NCBI RefSeq assembly: GCF_000422865.1
Contig: NZ_KE383936.1
Location: 1 to 64,000 of the forward strand
DNA: 64,000 nucleotides
From: Oceanospirillum maris DSM 6286
GTDB lineage: Bacteria; Pseudomonadota; Gammaproteobacteria; Pseudomonadales; Halomonadaceae
Reading direction: 5' to 3'
The notes beneath the pieces were generated by a model. That model was given only the letters and a program-made list of their open reading frames with translations, was not told where the DNA came from and made no database searches. Every line of letters begins with the position of its first letter. Position 1 is the stretch's first letter. Positions 16,610 through 24,871 of this stretch are shown here, piece after piece. The position numbers were made by a program, and so were the translations under genes.

Positions 16610-17884
16610 TCAAGATTTATACATCGCCACTTCTGTTTCTACAGCCCAGTGCTGAGCTTGTTGCATCAGTTCTGGGGTTTGCTCAGGAGAAAACAGCGGG
16701 TGTTGCTCTAGTGTTTGCCAGTCAGCTTTTTCCCATAAACGCACAAAATTTAGCACCTCTGCCAAGGGGCCTTCGTTATTAATCAGTGCGGATTGCATTT
16801 CACTGGATACTGCTAGGCTTTTAATTAGAGAATTTAAAGGCTGATCCAATGCAACATCTAATAGTGACAAAAAACCTAAGGTGAAGTAGCGATCAACCGG
16901 TGTATAGCCTAATTCTTTGGCGAGTAACTCGCAGGATTTTGCACGGGTTAAAATTTGTGGAAAAACGGTATAGGCTTTGTGGTCATCCTTAGCCCAAACC
17001 AAAATAGCCGCTAATGTTCTTAGGGTTTCTGTCCCGATATAAACCACAGCCTGATGCAAGCTATCAACTTTATTGGGTAAGCGATAGGCCGCTGAATTGA
17101 CGAATTTCAACAGGCGATAAAACAAGGTTGGCTCTTGTTCTATAACCAACTCTATTTTTGCAAGGCTACTGGTATCGTCAAATAATAGTGCCAACAGCCT
17201 TAATAATACAACGCGGTTTGCGCTATTTTTAGGTGTGTCTAAGAGTTCTGGCTTAGCAAGAAAAGATCCTTGATACAGGTCAAAACCGATGGGGCGTAAT
17301 TTTTCAAAGGCTTGCCAGCTTTCGATACGACTGACCCGTAAGCTGACAGGGTAGTGGCGAAGTTCTGTGTACAGTTTCTTCATATCGCCAAGAATAAAGC
17401 GTTGACTGTTAAGTGTGACAATATCGACTTCGCTTAGTAGCGCCTGACGATGATCGTTAGGGCCGTAGTCGGATAATGCAACTTGGAAGCCCTTGCTACG
17501 AATTTCCTTCAGTGCGGCAAGTGTTGTTGAATTGGCCTCGATATCGGGCCCAAGTTGCAGTACTAAACAGTCTTTTATCTGTGCGACAGGGAGTGTTTTA
17601 ATATTAGCAAGGCATATTTGAGAGATGGAGATAATCACCTTACCATTTTCACTTGCTTGGTCTAATCCGTAATCTAGCAGAGCAAAACTGGCGATTTTAG
17701 CGTTTACTTCAATCGAGTTTTTTTCAAGGGAGCTCGTTTTAATGGCTCTGGGTTGAGTCGCATTGGGATCAATGGTATCCGGCGCGCTATTGGTTTCATG
17801 ATAAGCCAGCTCAAAGCCTTTGCGAATAAGATCACGGTCACAAAAGGTAAGCCTTGTCATACACAAGCGGTTTATTGTTTCCAT
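16610..17884 (-). CDS. EAL-HDOD signalling protein (degenerate EAL)
   Basis: 424-residue paralogue of the preceding gene with the same EAL-like then HDOD order. The EAL domain is broken: F-E-L-A-Y-H replaces the usual start motif, A-L-S-D-Y replaces D-D-F, the K-x-D motif reads T-L-N-S-Q and the late glutamate region reads L-R-V-S-R. It should be catalytically dead and act by binding a partner. Start at ATG 17884, after AGCAGGA; a TTG at 17902 would add six residues. The gap to the downstream paralogue is 116 bases, and the pair probably arose by duplication. Confidence 0.82.
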   Translation of the reverse strand: METINRLCMTRLTFCDRDLIRKGFELAYHETNSAPDTIDPNATQPRAIKTSSLEKNSIEVNAKIASFALLDYGLDQASENGKVIISISQICLANIKTLPVAQIKDCLVLQLGPDIEANSTTLAALKEIRSKGFQVALSDYGPNDHRQALLSEVDIVTLNSQRFILGDMKKLYTELRHYPVSLRVSRIESWQAFEKLRPIGFDLYQGSFLAKPELLDTPKNSANRVVLLRLLALLFDDTSSLAKIELVIEQEPTLFYRLLKFVNSAAYRLPNKVDSLHQAVVYIGTETLRTLAAILVWAKDDHKAYTVFPQILTRAKSCELLAKELGYTPVDRYFTLGFLSLLDVALDQPLNSLIKSLAVSSEMQSALINNEGPLAEVLNFVRLWEKADWQTLEQHPLFSPEQTPELMQQAQHWAVETEVAMYKS

Positions 17885-18030
17885 TGTTGCGTCCTGCTGC
17901 AAAGTCCTGCTTGGAATGATATAGGTAGCAGGTGCTAGCCACCATAGAAATCGCCATAGATATTAATTCCACCATAAAGATGTATTTAATAACATTTTTA
18001 TGGGTGACGCCATTATTGTACCTAGAATAA

Positions 18031-18468
18031 TTATTGTACTTGGAATAATTTAATCTGGTTTAGCTGGTTTTTCAGATGCTGATGTAATACTTTCAACTGC
18101 TGTTCGATCGCCTCTGGGTAGTCGTAACTTTCGCATCGAGCAATCAAACTAATTAACTGACGTTCCTGTTCAGCTCTTTCTTGTAGCATCAATTCTTGCT
18201 CGTCTATAACTAAACTTTTTAGCTTACTCCAAAGATAGTGGAAGTCTTCGCGCTCAGTATCTGCGGCTCTAGGGCGTAGTGAGAATGCTGCTTTTGCCGT
18301 CTCTTCTAAGGCCTCTATTAGCACTGCGCGTTCGTTCATAGCGCCATTAAATTCTTGGGCAATGTCTGAATCATGTAGGCGTTGAAGATTATCTTGGTAA
18401 TCATCCAGTGATTCGTGCAGCATTTCTAGCAGATCAGAAAGTACTGTTTGTGTGTCATCAAGCAACAT
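18031..18468 (-). CDS. Four-helix-bundle protein, DUF2383-like
   Basis: 145-residue acidic helical protein with no signal peptide. The pattern S-D-L-L-E-M-L-H-E-S-L-D-D-Y near the start, a central W-S-K-L-K-S-L and a last helix with paired Q/H residues looks like the PA2169-type (DUF2383) ferritin-like helical bundle, but the match is by eye and not firm. Start ATG at 18468. It is transcribed in the same direction as the EAL-HDOD genes, 146 bases upstream of them. Function unknown. Confidence 0.6.
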   Translation of the reverse strand: MLLDDTQTVLSDLLEMLHESLDDYQDNLQRLHDSDIAQEFNGAMNERAVLIEALEETAKAAFSLRPRAADTEREDFHYLWSKLKSLVIDEQELMLQERAEQERQLISLIARCESYDYPEAIEQQLKVLHQHLKNQLNQIKLFQVQ

Positions 18469-18657
18469 AGTCAGCCTCAGGCTTTTAGGGGTTCACTAAG
18501 ATTTAATAGGCATTATGACCTTAAAGCTAAGGGGTTTCTACGGCCTAATAAGATCTTGATCTAAGATCAGTATTGAGTTGATTTGAATGATTTAATGGCT
18601 TTGAATAGGACGTTTAAAGAAAAGAGCATTGGCTTCCAGAACTTAAGGGTCAATATA

Positions 18658-19668
18658 GTGCATAACAAGAAGAGTCGTGATCTGTTTAGGCATATTATTA
18701 CCCCGTTTAATAGGGTAAGGCCGAGCAGTGTGCTGGTGGTACTGCTTTGTCTGTTTATACTTCAAGGGTGCGGGGCTCCTCCGCCTCCGCTTAAAGTTGG
18801 CAGTAATGTGTGGCCGGGATATGAAAGCCTTTACCTAGCCCGTAGCAAAGGTTTTTTAGATGACCGGCAAATTGCTCTGATCGAAAAGAGTAATGCAACT
18901 CAGGTCTTAAGAGATTTTAAGGCTGGGCTGTTAGATGCCGCCGCTGTGACTATGGACGAGGCTTTAACTCTGTTGGCCAATGGGCAGGATATTAAGATTG
19001 TCGCTATTATGGATTACTCCTATGGCGCTGACGCTCTGATGGTTAAGCCTGAGATTGCTCGATTAGAGGATCTAAAAGGCAAAACCATTTTGGTGGAGAA
19101 AACGGCGGTGGGGGCAATTCTGTTGCAAAGTGCGCTTGATACGGTGGATTTGAATGCCCATCAAGTGATTGTGCAAAGCCTGCCGGTTAATCAACATTTA
19201 AGTGCTTGGCTAGCAGATGACGTTTCTGCGATTGTAACGTTTGAACCTGTTAAGACATTATTGGCGCTAAAAGGTGGGCATGTTCTTTTCGACAGTAGCA
19301 AAATCCCTAGAAGAATTATGGATGTTCTCGTGGTTCGCTCAGATATTACAGAACAACGGCCTGACCAAATAAAAGAGCTTCTTAAAGCTCACTTTAAAGC
19401 ATTAGCCTTTATGGCTGAGGAGCGTACCGAATCGGCACTAATTCTGTCTCAGCGATTAAATATTCAACCGGATACCGTTTGGGAAAGCTTTTCAGGCCTA
19501 CACATACCAAACTTAAAAGAGAATCAGCGGTTATTGTCTTCCTCTGAAGAGCTTCAAATACAAGTCGCACAGCTAAAAAGACTTATGCTTAATCGCAATC
19601 TGTTAAGCCGAGATGTGAACACCAATATGTCTCTTTTTAGCGCAGACTTTTTACCTAAGGGGCTGTAA
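18658..19668 (+). CDS. Orphan substrate-binding lipoprotein (NMT1/SsuA-like)
   Basis: Periplasmic binding protein of the NMT1/SsuA (nitrate, sulfonate, thiamine precursor) fold. A hydrophobic helix V-L-V-V-L-L-C-L-F-I-L ends in the lipobox L-Q-G-C, so it should be tethered by lipid. The mature part begins K-V-G-S-N-V-W-P-G-Y-E, the usual first strand of the family. I prefer the GTG at 18658, eight bases after AAGGG (336 residues); TTG 18583 or ATG 18595 would add up to 25 residues without a ribosome site. No ABC permease or ATPase is near. Its stop overlaps the start of a membrane GGDEF protein (TAATG), so it is probably a ligand sensor for that cyclase rather than a transport component. Confidence 0.85.
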   Translation: MHNKKSRDLFRHIITPFNRVRPSSVLVVLLCLFILQGCGAPPPPLKVGSNVWPGYESLYLARSKGFLDDRQIALIEKSNATQVLRDFKAGLLDAAAVTMDEALTLLANGQDIKIVAIMDYSYGADALMVKPEIARLEDLKGKTILVEKTAVGAILLQSALDTVDLNAHQVIVQSLPVNQHLSAWLADDVSAIVTFEPVKTLLALKGGHVLFDSSKIPRRIMDVLVVRSDITEQRPDQIKELLKAHFKALAFMAEERTESALILSQRLNIQPDTVWESFSGLHIPNLKENQRLLSSSEELQIQVAQLKRLMLNRNLLSRDVNTNMSLFSADFLPKGL

Positions 19669-21788
19669 TGCAACCATGGAAAAACTATTGGCGGATTAAC
19701 CCCGGCCTGACTATTCTTATGAGCTCTGTGCTGATTATATTGGTGATGATTGATCGCTGGATTGAGTACGAGTACACCTTAATCCCTCAAGAAAAGATGC
19801 GCCAAGAAATTGCCTTCAGAGGCTCCACTACTCGAATGTGGCAAACGGTTTCGGATTTAATGCTTGCGGATAATCGTGTTGCGACAGAGACCTACCTTAC
19901 CAGCTATTCCTCTGACTTTGGCTTTGAAAGCGTTGCTTTAATCTTGAACCGGCAAATTCTTTTATCGAATAAATTTGCCCAGCGCGGTGATAACGCTAAA
20001 GACATCAGTTGCTATCACAGTACTTGGGTGAATCAAGCCACAAGCGGCCTTAAGCCTATTATTGAAGCGCATCCATTGCGCAGTAATCAGATTTGCGCGG
20101 TAATCCCTATCGCTCTTAAAGAACGTACGGCGAGCCTTCGCCCAGAAAGCTTAGCGGTTCTTGTGGTGCAATATGATATGACGCCGGGAATTATGTCGCT
20201 AAAACAACAGATATGGCGACCTGAGCAATTGCTGCGTTATCTAGGTTTTGCCTTGATTGCCGCTTTTCTTATTACGCTGATCATGCGGCGGTTCGTGATA
20301 AACCCGTTACAGAATATTCGTCTGCGAATGCAAGAATATGGCAGTGGCGATATGTTGGCTCGGGTTCAGCTTGAGGGCAGTTGTGAGCTTGTGGATGTTG
20401 CCAATAATTTTAACAAGTTGGCAGAACAGGTTAATGCGTCGGACGCTAAAATACGAGAGAGTGAAGACCGTTGGGTAAAAGCACTTGATGCTGCAGGAGA
20501 CGGTGTTTGGGATTGGGATCTCAAGAATGGCATCGTGTTTTTCTCTAATCAATGGAAGTTAATACTGGGTTATCAGGACGATGAAGTCGGCGATAGTATT
20601 GATGAGTGGACCAGCAGAGTTCACCCTGATGATCTTCCTCATGCGCAAGAATCTATTAAAAAGCATATTGATGGTGTCACAGATGTTTATCGAAGTACCT
20701 ATCGAATGCGCTGTAAGGATGGCCGGTATAAATGGTTTTTCGATAGAGGTATGGTTTTTGAGCGTAGCCCTAGCGGTGAGGCGTTGCGCCTGACTGGGGT
20801 TCATTCTGATATTAGTGAACAGAAGCAAGTTGAAGAAGCTCTAAAGAACAGCCAGCAGCAATTTGAGTTAGCCATGTTGGGTTCCAACGACGGTCTTTGG
20901 GATTGGCGCTTGGCTGATAACTCTGTTTATTACTCGCCCCGTTGGAAAATGATGTTGGGCTACCATGACGATGAATTGGAAAATGATTTTTCTATCTGGG
21001 AAAAACTTGTTCACCCTGATGATCTGAATAAAGCCAAAGAAGAATTAGCACTTTGTATCACCGGTAAGAAAGATCTCTACGAAGTTGAGTTTAGGCTGCT
21101 GCATAAAGCTCAGCATTGGGTTTCTGTTTTGTCTCGCGCCATTGTCGTAAAAGATACGGACAATCATGTTTCTCGCATTGTCGGCACACATATGGATTTG
21201 ACAGAAATTAGAGCGATGCAGAAAGAGCTTGAAGAAAGCCGGCAACAACTAAAGAAAATGGCATTCTATGATGTGCTTACAGGTCTGCCTAATAGGCGGT
21301 TACTGGAAGATTGCATGAATGATTTATTGGTTCACAATCGCCGAGCTGGCAATATCTTAGCGGTTGCGATGATGGACTTGGATGGCTTCAAGCAAGTGAA
21401 CGATACCTACGGTCATGATGTGGGTGATGAACTGCTCAAGTCTGTCTCGGAGCGTTTAACGTTATCAATGCGAGCAGAAGACACCATTGCTCGCTTGGGT
21501 GGCGATGAGTTTGTGCTTTTATTTACCGGGTTGCTTAAACCAGAGTCCGTATTGGAAGGCTTAGAGCGAGTCGTTCATACCATCGGCCAGCCTTATTTTA
21601 TCGATGGAAATGAGTGTCGTGTGACCGCAAGTATTGGCGTGGCTTTTTTCCCTCAAGATGGGGAAACAGGAGATACGTTACTGCGTTATGCTGACTTAGC
21701 CATGTATCGTTCTAAACAGGCTGGTCGCAATCAGTTTAGTATTTATGAAGCCTATATGAGTGACTTTGATTCAGATCACTCGGATTAG
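19668..21788 (+). CDS. Membrane sensor diguanylate cyclase (HAMP-PAS-PAS-GGDEF)
   Basis: 706 residues. TM1 is at about 14-31, a periplasmic region at about 33-185, TM2 at about 190-207, then HAMP, two PAS domains (about 265-395 and 400-525, each with the W-D-W-D/R-L and H-P-D-D motifs of PAS_3), and a GGDEF domain (about 540-700). The active site R-L-G-G-D-E-F is intact and is preceded five residues earlier by R-A-E-D, a product-inhibition I-site (RxxD). It should make c-di-GMP and be feedback controlled. The start codon overlaps the stop of the upstream binding lipoprotein, suggesting that the loaded binding protein docks on its periplasmic region. Confidence 0.92.
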   Translation: MQPWKNYWRINPGLTILMSSVLIILVMIDRWIEYEYTLIPQEKMRQEIAFRGSTTRMWQTVSDLMLADNRVATETYLTSYSSDFGFESVALILNRQILLSNKFAQRGDNAKDISCYHSTWVNQATSGLKPIIEAHPLRSNQICAVIPIALKERTASLRPESLAVLVVQYDMTPGIMSLKQQIWRPEQLLRYLGFALIAAFLITLIMRRFVINPLQNIRLRMQEYGSGDMLARVQLEGSCELVDVANNFNKLAEQVNASDAKIRESEDRWVKALDAAGDGVWDWDLKNGIVFFSNQWKLILGYQDDEVGDSIDEWTSRVHPDDLPHAQESIKKHIDGVTDVYRSTYRMRCKDGRYKWFFDRGMVFERSPSGEALRLTGVHSDISEQKQVEEALKNSQQQFELAMLGSNDGLWDWRLADNSVYYSPRWKMMLGYHDDELENDFSIWEKLVHPDDLNKAKEELALCITGKKDLYEVEFRLLHKAQHWVSVLSRAIVVKDTDNHVSRIVGTHMDLTEIRAMQKELEESRQQLKKMAFYDVLTGLPNRRLLEDCMNDLLVHNRRAGNILAVAMMDLDGFKQVNDTYGHDVGDELLKSVSERLTLSMRAEDTIARLGGDEFVLLFTGLLKPESVLEGLERVVHTIGQPYFIDGNECRVTASIGVAFFPQDGETGDTLLRYADLAMYRSKQAGRNQFSIYEAYMSDFDSDHSD

Positions 21789-21825
21789 ACGTTGATTGAA
21801 TGTGAACCCTATACAAGCCGTTAAG

Positions 21826-21855
21826 GCAAAATAGCCCAGTTTTGGGCTATTTTGC
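21826..21855. terminator. Bidirectional terminator
   Basis: Arms GCAAAATAGCCCA and TGGGCTATTTTGC (13 bases) around the loop GTTT lie between the convergent GGDEF and Kef-type genes. A and T runs flank the GC core on both sides. Confidence 0.85.
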
Positions 21856-21865
21856 TGGCGACCAT

Positions 21866-23611
21866 CTAGGTATTCGAGCTTACGGTTGTGTTTTCGTTTT
21901 CAGCAACCTTGTTTTCAGAGACAGCCTGATAGCCATCTTCTCGAACCGCATCGAGCAATTTGTTCACTTCCTTCGCTTTTACGTCAATCATTTTCAGGGC
22001 TTCACCACCTAAGTGCAAACTGCTTTCCAATGCTTCAGGGAAGGCGTTGGTGGCTCCTGCTTCGATAAGCTCTTTGCAGGCGGCTAGATCGCGGGCGCGA
22101 GAAACAATCGGCACGTTTGGATAGTCCGTTCTAATATGTTGAATCGCCCGCAAAGCTGATGGCGTATGGTCAATGGTCATCACCACTAATGAAGCCTCAT
22201 GCATGTGAGCGGCTTCTAAAAGATGGTGATCACCAACATCACCATAATAAACCGGCATACCTAACTCCTGACCTTTTGCAATATGAGTTGGGTTGGTATC
22301 AAAGGCAATATAGGGTACGCCGCGCTCTTGAAGCAATGTTGCCACGGTATAGCCTACGCGACCAAAACCGCCAATAATGACTCGGCCTGTACGGTCTTGG
22401 CTCGGAATCTCAATTTGAGGTTTTTCCACTTCTTTTTTGCCGCTAGAAAATACTTTATTTAGGGCGTCTGACGCTTTCAGAGCTAAGGGTGTTACCACCA
22501 TCGAGACCGAAATAACACCAACGGCGAGCACAAAAGTATCGTCACTAATAACCTGTAGCGCCTTGGCAGAACCAAATAAGACGAAGCCAAACTCGCCACC
22601 TTGAGAGAGCAATAGGGCAATACGAATGGCTTGTTTGCGGATATAGCCGAAGGCAAGGGTTAAGCTCAACAGCACGATAAATTTTAGCACGACGATAACA
22701 GCAATATGCTGCATAAATAACAGCGGTTTTTCTGCCAATGCCGCAATATCAATCGACATACCAACAGCCACAAAGAACAGACTCATTAGAATGCCTTTAT
22801 ATGGTTCAATCATCGCTTGAACCTGTAACCGATATTTAGAACTGGATAGTAGCATTCCCATCAGGAAGGCACCCAGCGCCATAGAAATACCGGCATAGTG
22901 CATTGACCATGCGGAGAGAAATACCGCTAACATGACAACTAAAAAGAAGCCTTCTTTATTGCCCCGCTTAGACAGCGCATCTAATGTTCTAGGTAGAATA
23001 TAGCGACCAAAAACCCCCAGCAACATCAACATACCGGCAACGGTTCCAAGCTGTTGCCACATAGGCACTTCAGCTGATAAACGACCGGTTTGCGATAGAA
23101 TAGGCACAATCGCCAAAAGAGGAACAATGGCTAAATCTTGCATCAGCAAAATGGAAAAGGAGGCGGTGCCGTGTTTACTGTTGATCTCGCCACTTTCTTG
23201 CAAAATCTGCAGTACCATCGCGGTGGATGATAGGGCAAACGTTAGGCCTATCAGTAGAGCGCTCGTCCAGTGTGGTTCAAAAAATAGAAAATAAGCGCCA
23301 ATCACTGCGCCGGTGACTAATATTTGCGATAAACCAAGACCAAACACCTCTCGACGCAGGGACCATAGCCGCGATGGTTTCATCTCAAGGCCGATCAAGA
23401 ACAGTAGCATTACCACACCCAGTTCCGTGAAATGGCGAACATCTTCTACTTCTGTGGTAACCGTTGGGCCAAATGAGTAAGGGCCAACGGCTATTCCTGC
23501 CACTAAGAGCCCTAAAATAGAGCCTAAGCCAAAATGTTTAAAAATTGCCACAGCAATAGATGTAGCAATTAAAACTACGACGGCGGAGGTGATAAAACTG
23601 TCCAGATGCAT
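21866..23611 (-). CDS. Kef-type monovalent cation/proton antiporter (CPA2)
   Basis: 581-residue inner-membrane antiporter. The first 380 residues hold the Na+/H+ exchanger domain with about 12 helices (G-L-L-V-A-G-I-A-V-G-P near residue 35 and S-Q-G-G-E-F-G-F-V-L-F near 335 are family motifs). Residues about 405-540 are a TrkA-N nucleotide-binding domain with the Rossmann start V-I-I-G-G-F-G-R-V-G. This layout fits KefB/KefC-like K+ efflux proteins; the exact subtype cannot be set, and no KefF/KefG partner is adjacent. Start ATG at 23611. Probably monocistronic. Confidence 0.88.
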   Translation of the reverse strand: MHLDSFITSAVVVLIATSIAVAIFKHFGLGSILGLLVAGIAVGPYSFGPTVTTEVEDVRHFTELGVVMLLFLIGLEMKPSRLWSLRREVFGLGLSQILVTGAVIGAYFLFFEPHWTSALLIGLTFALSSTAMVLQILQESGEINSKHGTASFSILLMQDLAIVPLLAIVPILSQTGRLSAEVPMWQQLGTVAGMLMLLGVFGRYILPRTLDALSKRGNKEGFFLVVMLAVFLSAWSMHYAGISMALGAFLMGMLLSSSKYRLQVQAMIEPYKGILMSLFFVAVGMSIDIAALAEKPLLFMQHIAVIVVLKFIVLLSLTLAFGYIRKQAIRIALLLSQGGEFGFVLFGSAKALQVISDDTFVLAVGVISVSMVVTPLALKASDALNKVFSSGKKEVEKPQIEIPSQDRTGRVIIGGFGRVGYTVATLLQERGVPYIAFDTNPTHIAKGQELGMPVYYGDVGDHHLLEAAHMHEASLVVMTIDHTPSALRAIQHIRTDYPNVPIVSRARDLAACKELIEAGATNAFPEALESSLHLGGEALKMIDVKAKEVNKLLDAVREDGYQAVSENKVAENENTTVSSNT

Positions 23612-23909
23612 TCGCTTGTTCCGTTATGTGCGATGAGCGTGAATTCAAGGGTGTGTGGGACTGACGTATCGTTCCTTATTTAAGCATAATCATCAGTCGT
23701 TGCTCTTTTGTTGCGAGCTGATAAAGCCTATTAGTTTATCAGTTTGCAATAGAGGGTTCTGGTATATAAAGGATTCGGCGTGCTTTATCCAGCGAGTAAG
23801 GCAAATTTTAGCATTTTGCCTTTAGGTTGAGTGGCCTTAGGCGTAATTGCGGTGTATTAAAGAGTAAAAATAAGCAGCCATACTGTAAGTAATGGCATAG
23901 ACCTTGACC
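23612..23909. other. Intergenic region, no gene seen
   Basis: 298 bases between the Kef-type gene and the receiver-ATPase gene, both read leftward. It should contain the antiporter promoter and the end of the kinase operon transcript; no convincing promoter motif, hairpin or small gene was recognised. Confidence 0.5.
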
Positions 23910-24803
23910 TTAGCCAAGATGAACCGCCACCTGAACACTGTTGCCGCAGCCTTGATATTCCAAACTGTCAAAACTGATACGGCGAGCCATTGCAATGCCT
24001 CGGCCATGAAGGTGGAAGACACGTTCAGGCTGAATATCCAAATAAGGCTGCCAATCAAAGCCTTCGCCTTCATCGGTAATGGTAAGTAAAATTCGGTTTG
24101 GCTGCTTTTGAAGATGTACCGACACATGCCGATCGCTATAGTGAGGGTCTCGTAAACGCTGCTCGATCTCTTTATGCCATGTTCGGCTCATCAATAGGTG
24201 GGTTTTCTGCTCGTAGTCGATCGCCAAATTACCATGCTCAACGGCATTGATAAGTAGCTCTAATAAGCCACTGGATACGCGTTTAGGTTCTGGGAATAAC
24301 TTGCTTAAGGCATTGGTCAGTAGGCGAGCTTCTGCTAGCGTTCTGAAATTAAACTGAGCATCATGCAGCATTCCTAGCGCTTGGGATGTTTCGTCTAAAC
24401 TGTTTTGAAGGATGCGGTAATTACGATATTGATTGGCAGCCTCCATCACAATGGGAAGAAGTAGTTCACGTTGGAGCGGTTTGACAAGGTAGTAATAAGC
24501 ACCGGCATCAATACCCTGCTGAATACTTTCTTGGTCTGCCGCTGCCGTTTCAACAATAACGGGGATACGGTGCAGCTCTGGGTCTCGCTTTAAACGATGT
24601 AAAAACTCAATACCGTCCATGCCTGGAAGGCCTCTATCCAGAAGAATCGCATCGATTTGAGGGGACTGGTGTCGAAGGTATTCCCAAGCATGCTCGGCGT
24701 TCGACATCAAGGTGACCTGAATATCTTCCTTCGCAAGAGTATGCTCGATAAATCCTGCAATAATATCTTCGTCTTCAATTAACAGAATCTGATAGGGCTG
24801 CAT
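23910..24803 (-). CDS. Response regulator fused to an RsbW-like ATPase domain
   Basis: 297 residues. An N-terminal receiver domain (about 1-125) has the acidic pair E-D-E-D, phospho-acceptor Asp56 in L-L-D-R-G-L-P-G-M-D-G and the switch lysine in L-V-K-P. After a linker, the C-terminal half (about 165-297) is an HATPase_c domain of the anti-sigma/serine kinase type: N-box L-L-I-N-A-V-E-H-G-N and G-box D-E-G-E-G-F-D-W. No HisKA helix is present. It should be an output protein that phosphorylates or binds an anti-anti-sigma-like partner under receiver control. The hybrid kinase 67 bases upstream is its likely phosphodonor. No STAS-domain partner is encoded in the window. Confidence 0.88.
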   Translation of the reverse strand: MQPYQILLIEDEDIIAGFIEHTLAKEDIQVTLMSNAEHAWEYLRHQSPQIDAILLDRGLPGMDGIEFLHRLKRDPELHRIPVIVETAAADQESIQQGIDAGAYYYLVKPLQRELLLPIVMEAANQYRNYRILQNSLDETSQALGMLHDAQFNFRTLAEARLLTNALSKLFPEPKRVSSGLLELLINAVEHGNLAIDYEQKTHLLMSRTWHKEIEQRLRDPHYSDRHVSVHLQKQPNRILLTITDEGEGFDWQPYLDIQPERVFHLHGRGIAMARRISFDSLEYQGCGNSVQVAVHLG

Positions 24804-24871
24804 GGCTGTTCCTTACAAGCTGCTCGGCAGCGAGTTTATAGTTCTTAATACCTAGTAATAGAGTCAGGCTT

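Noticed and set aside
18658-19668. Component of an ABC importer
   Set aside because: No permease or ATPase gene on either side, and the gene overlaps a GGDEF gene instead.
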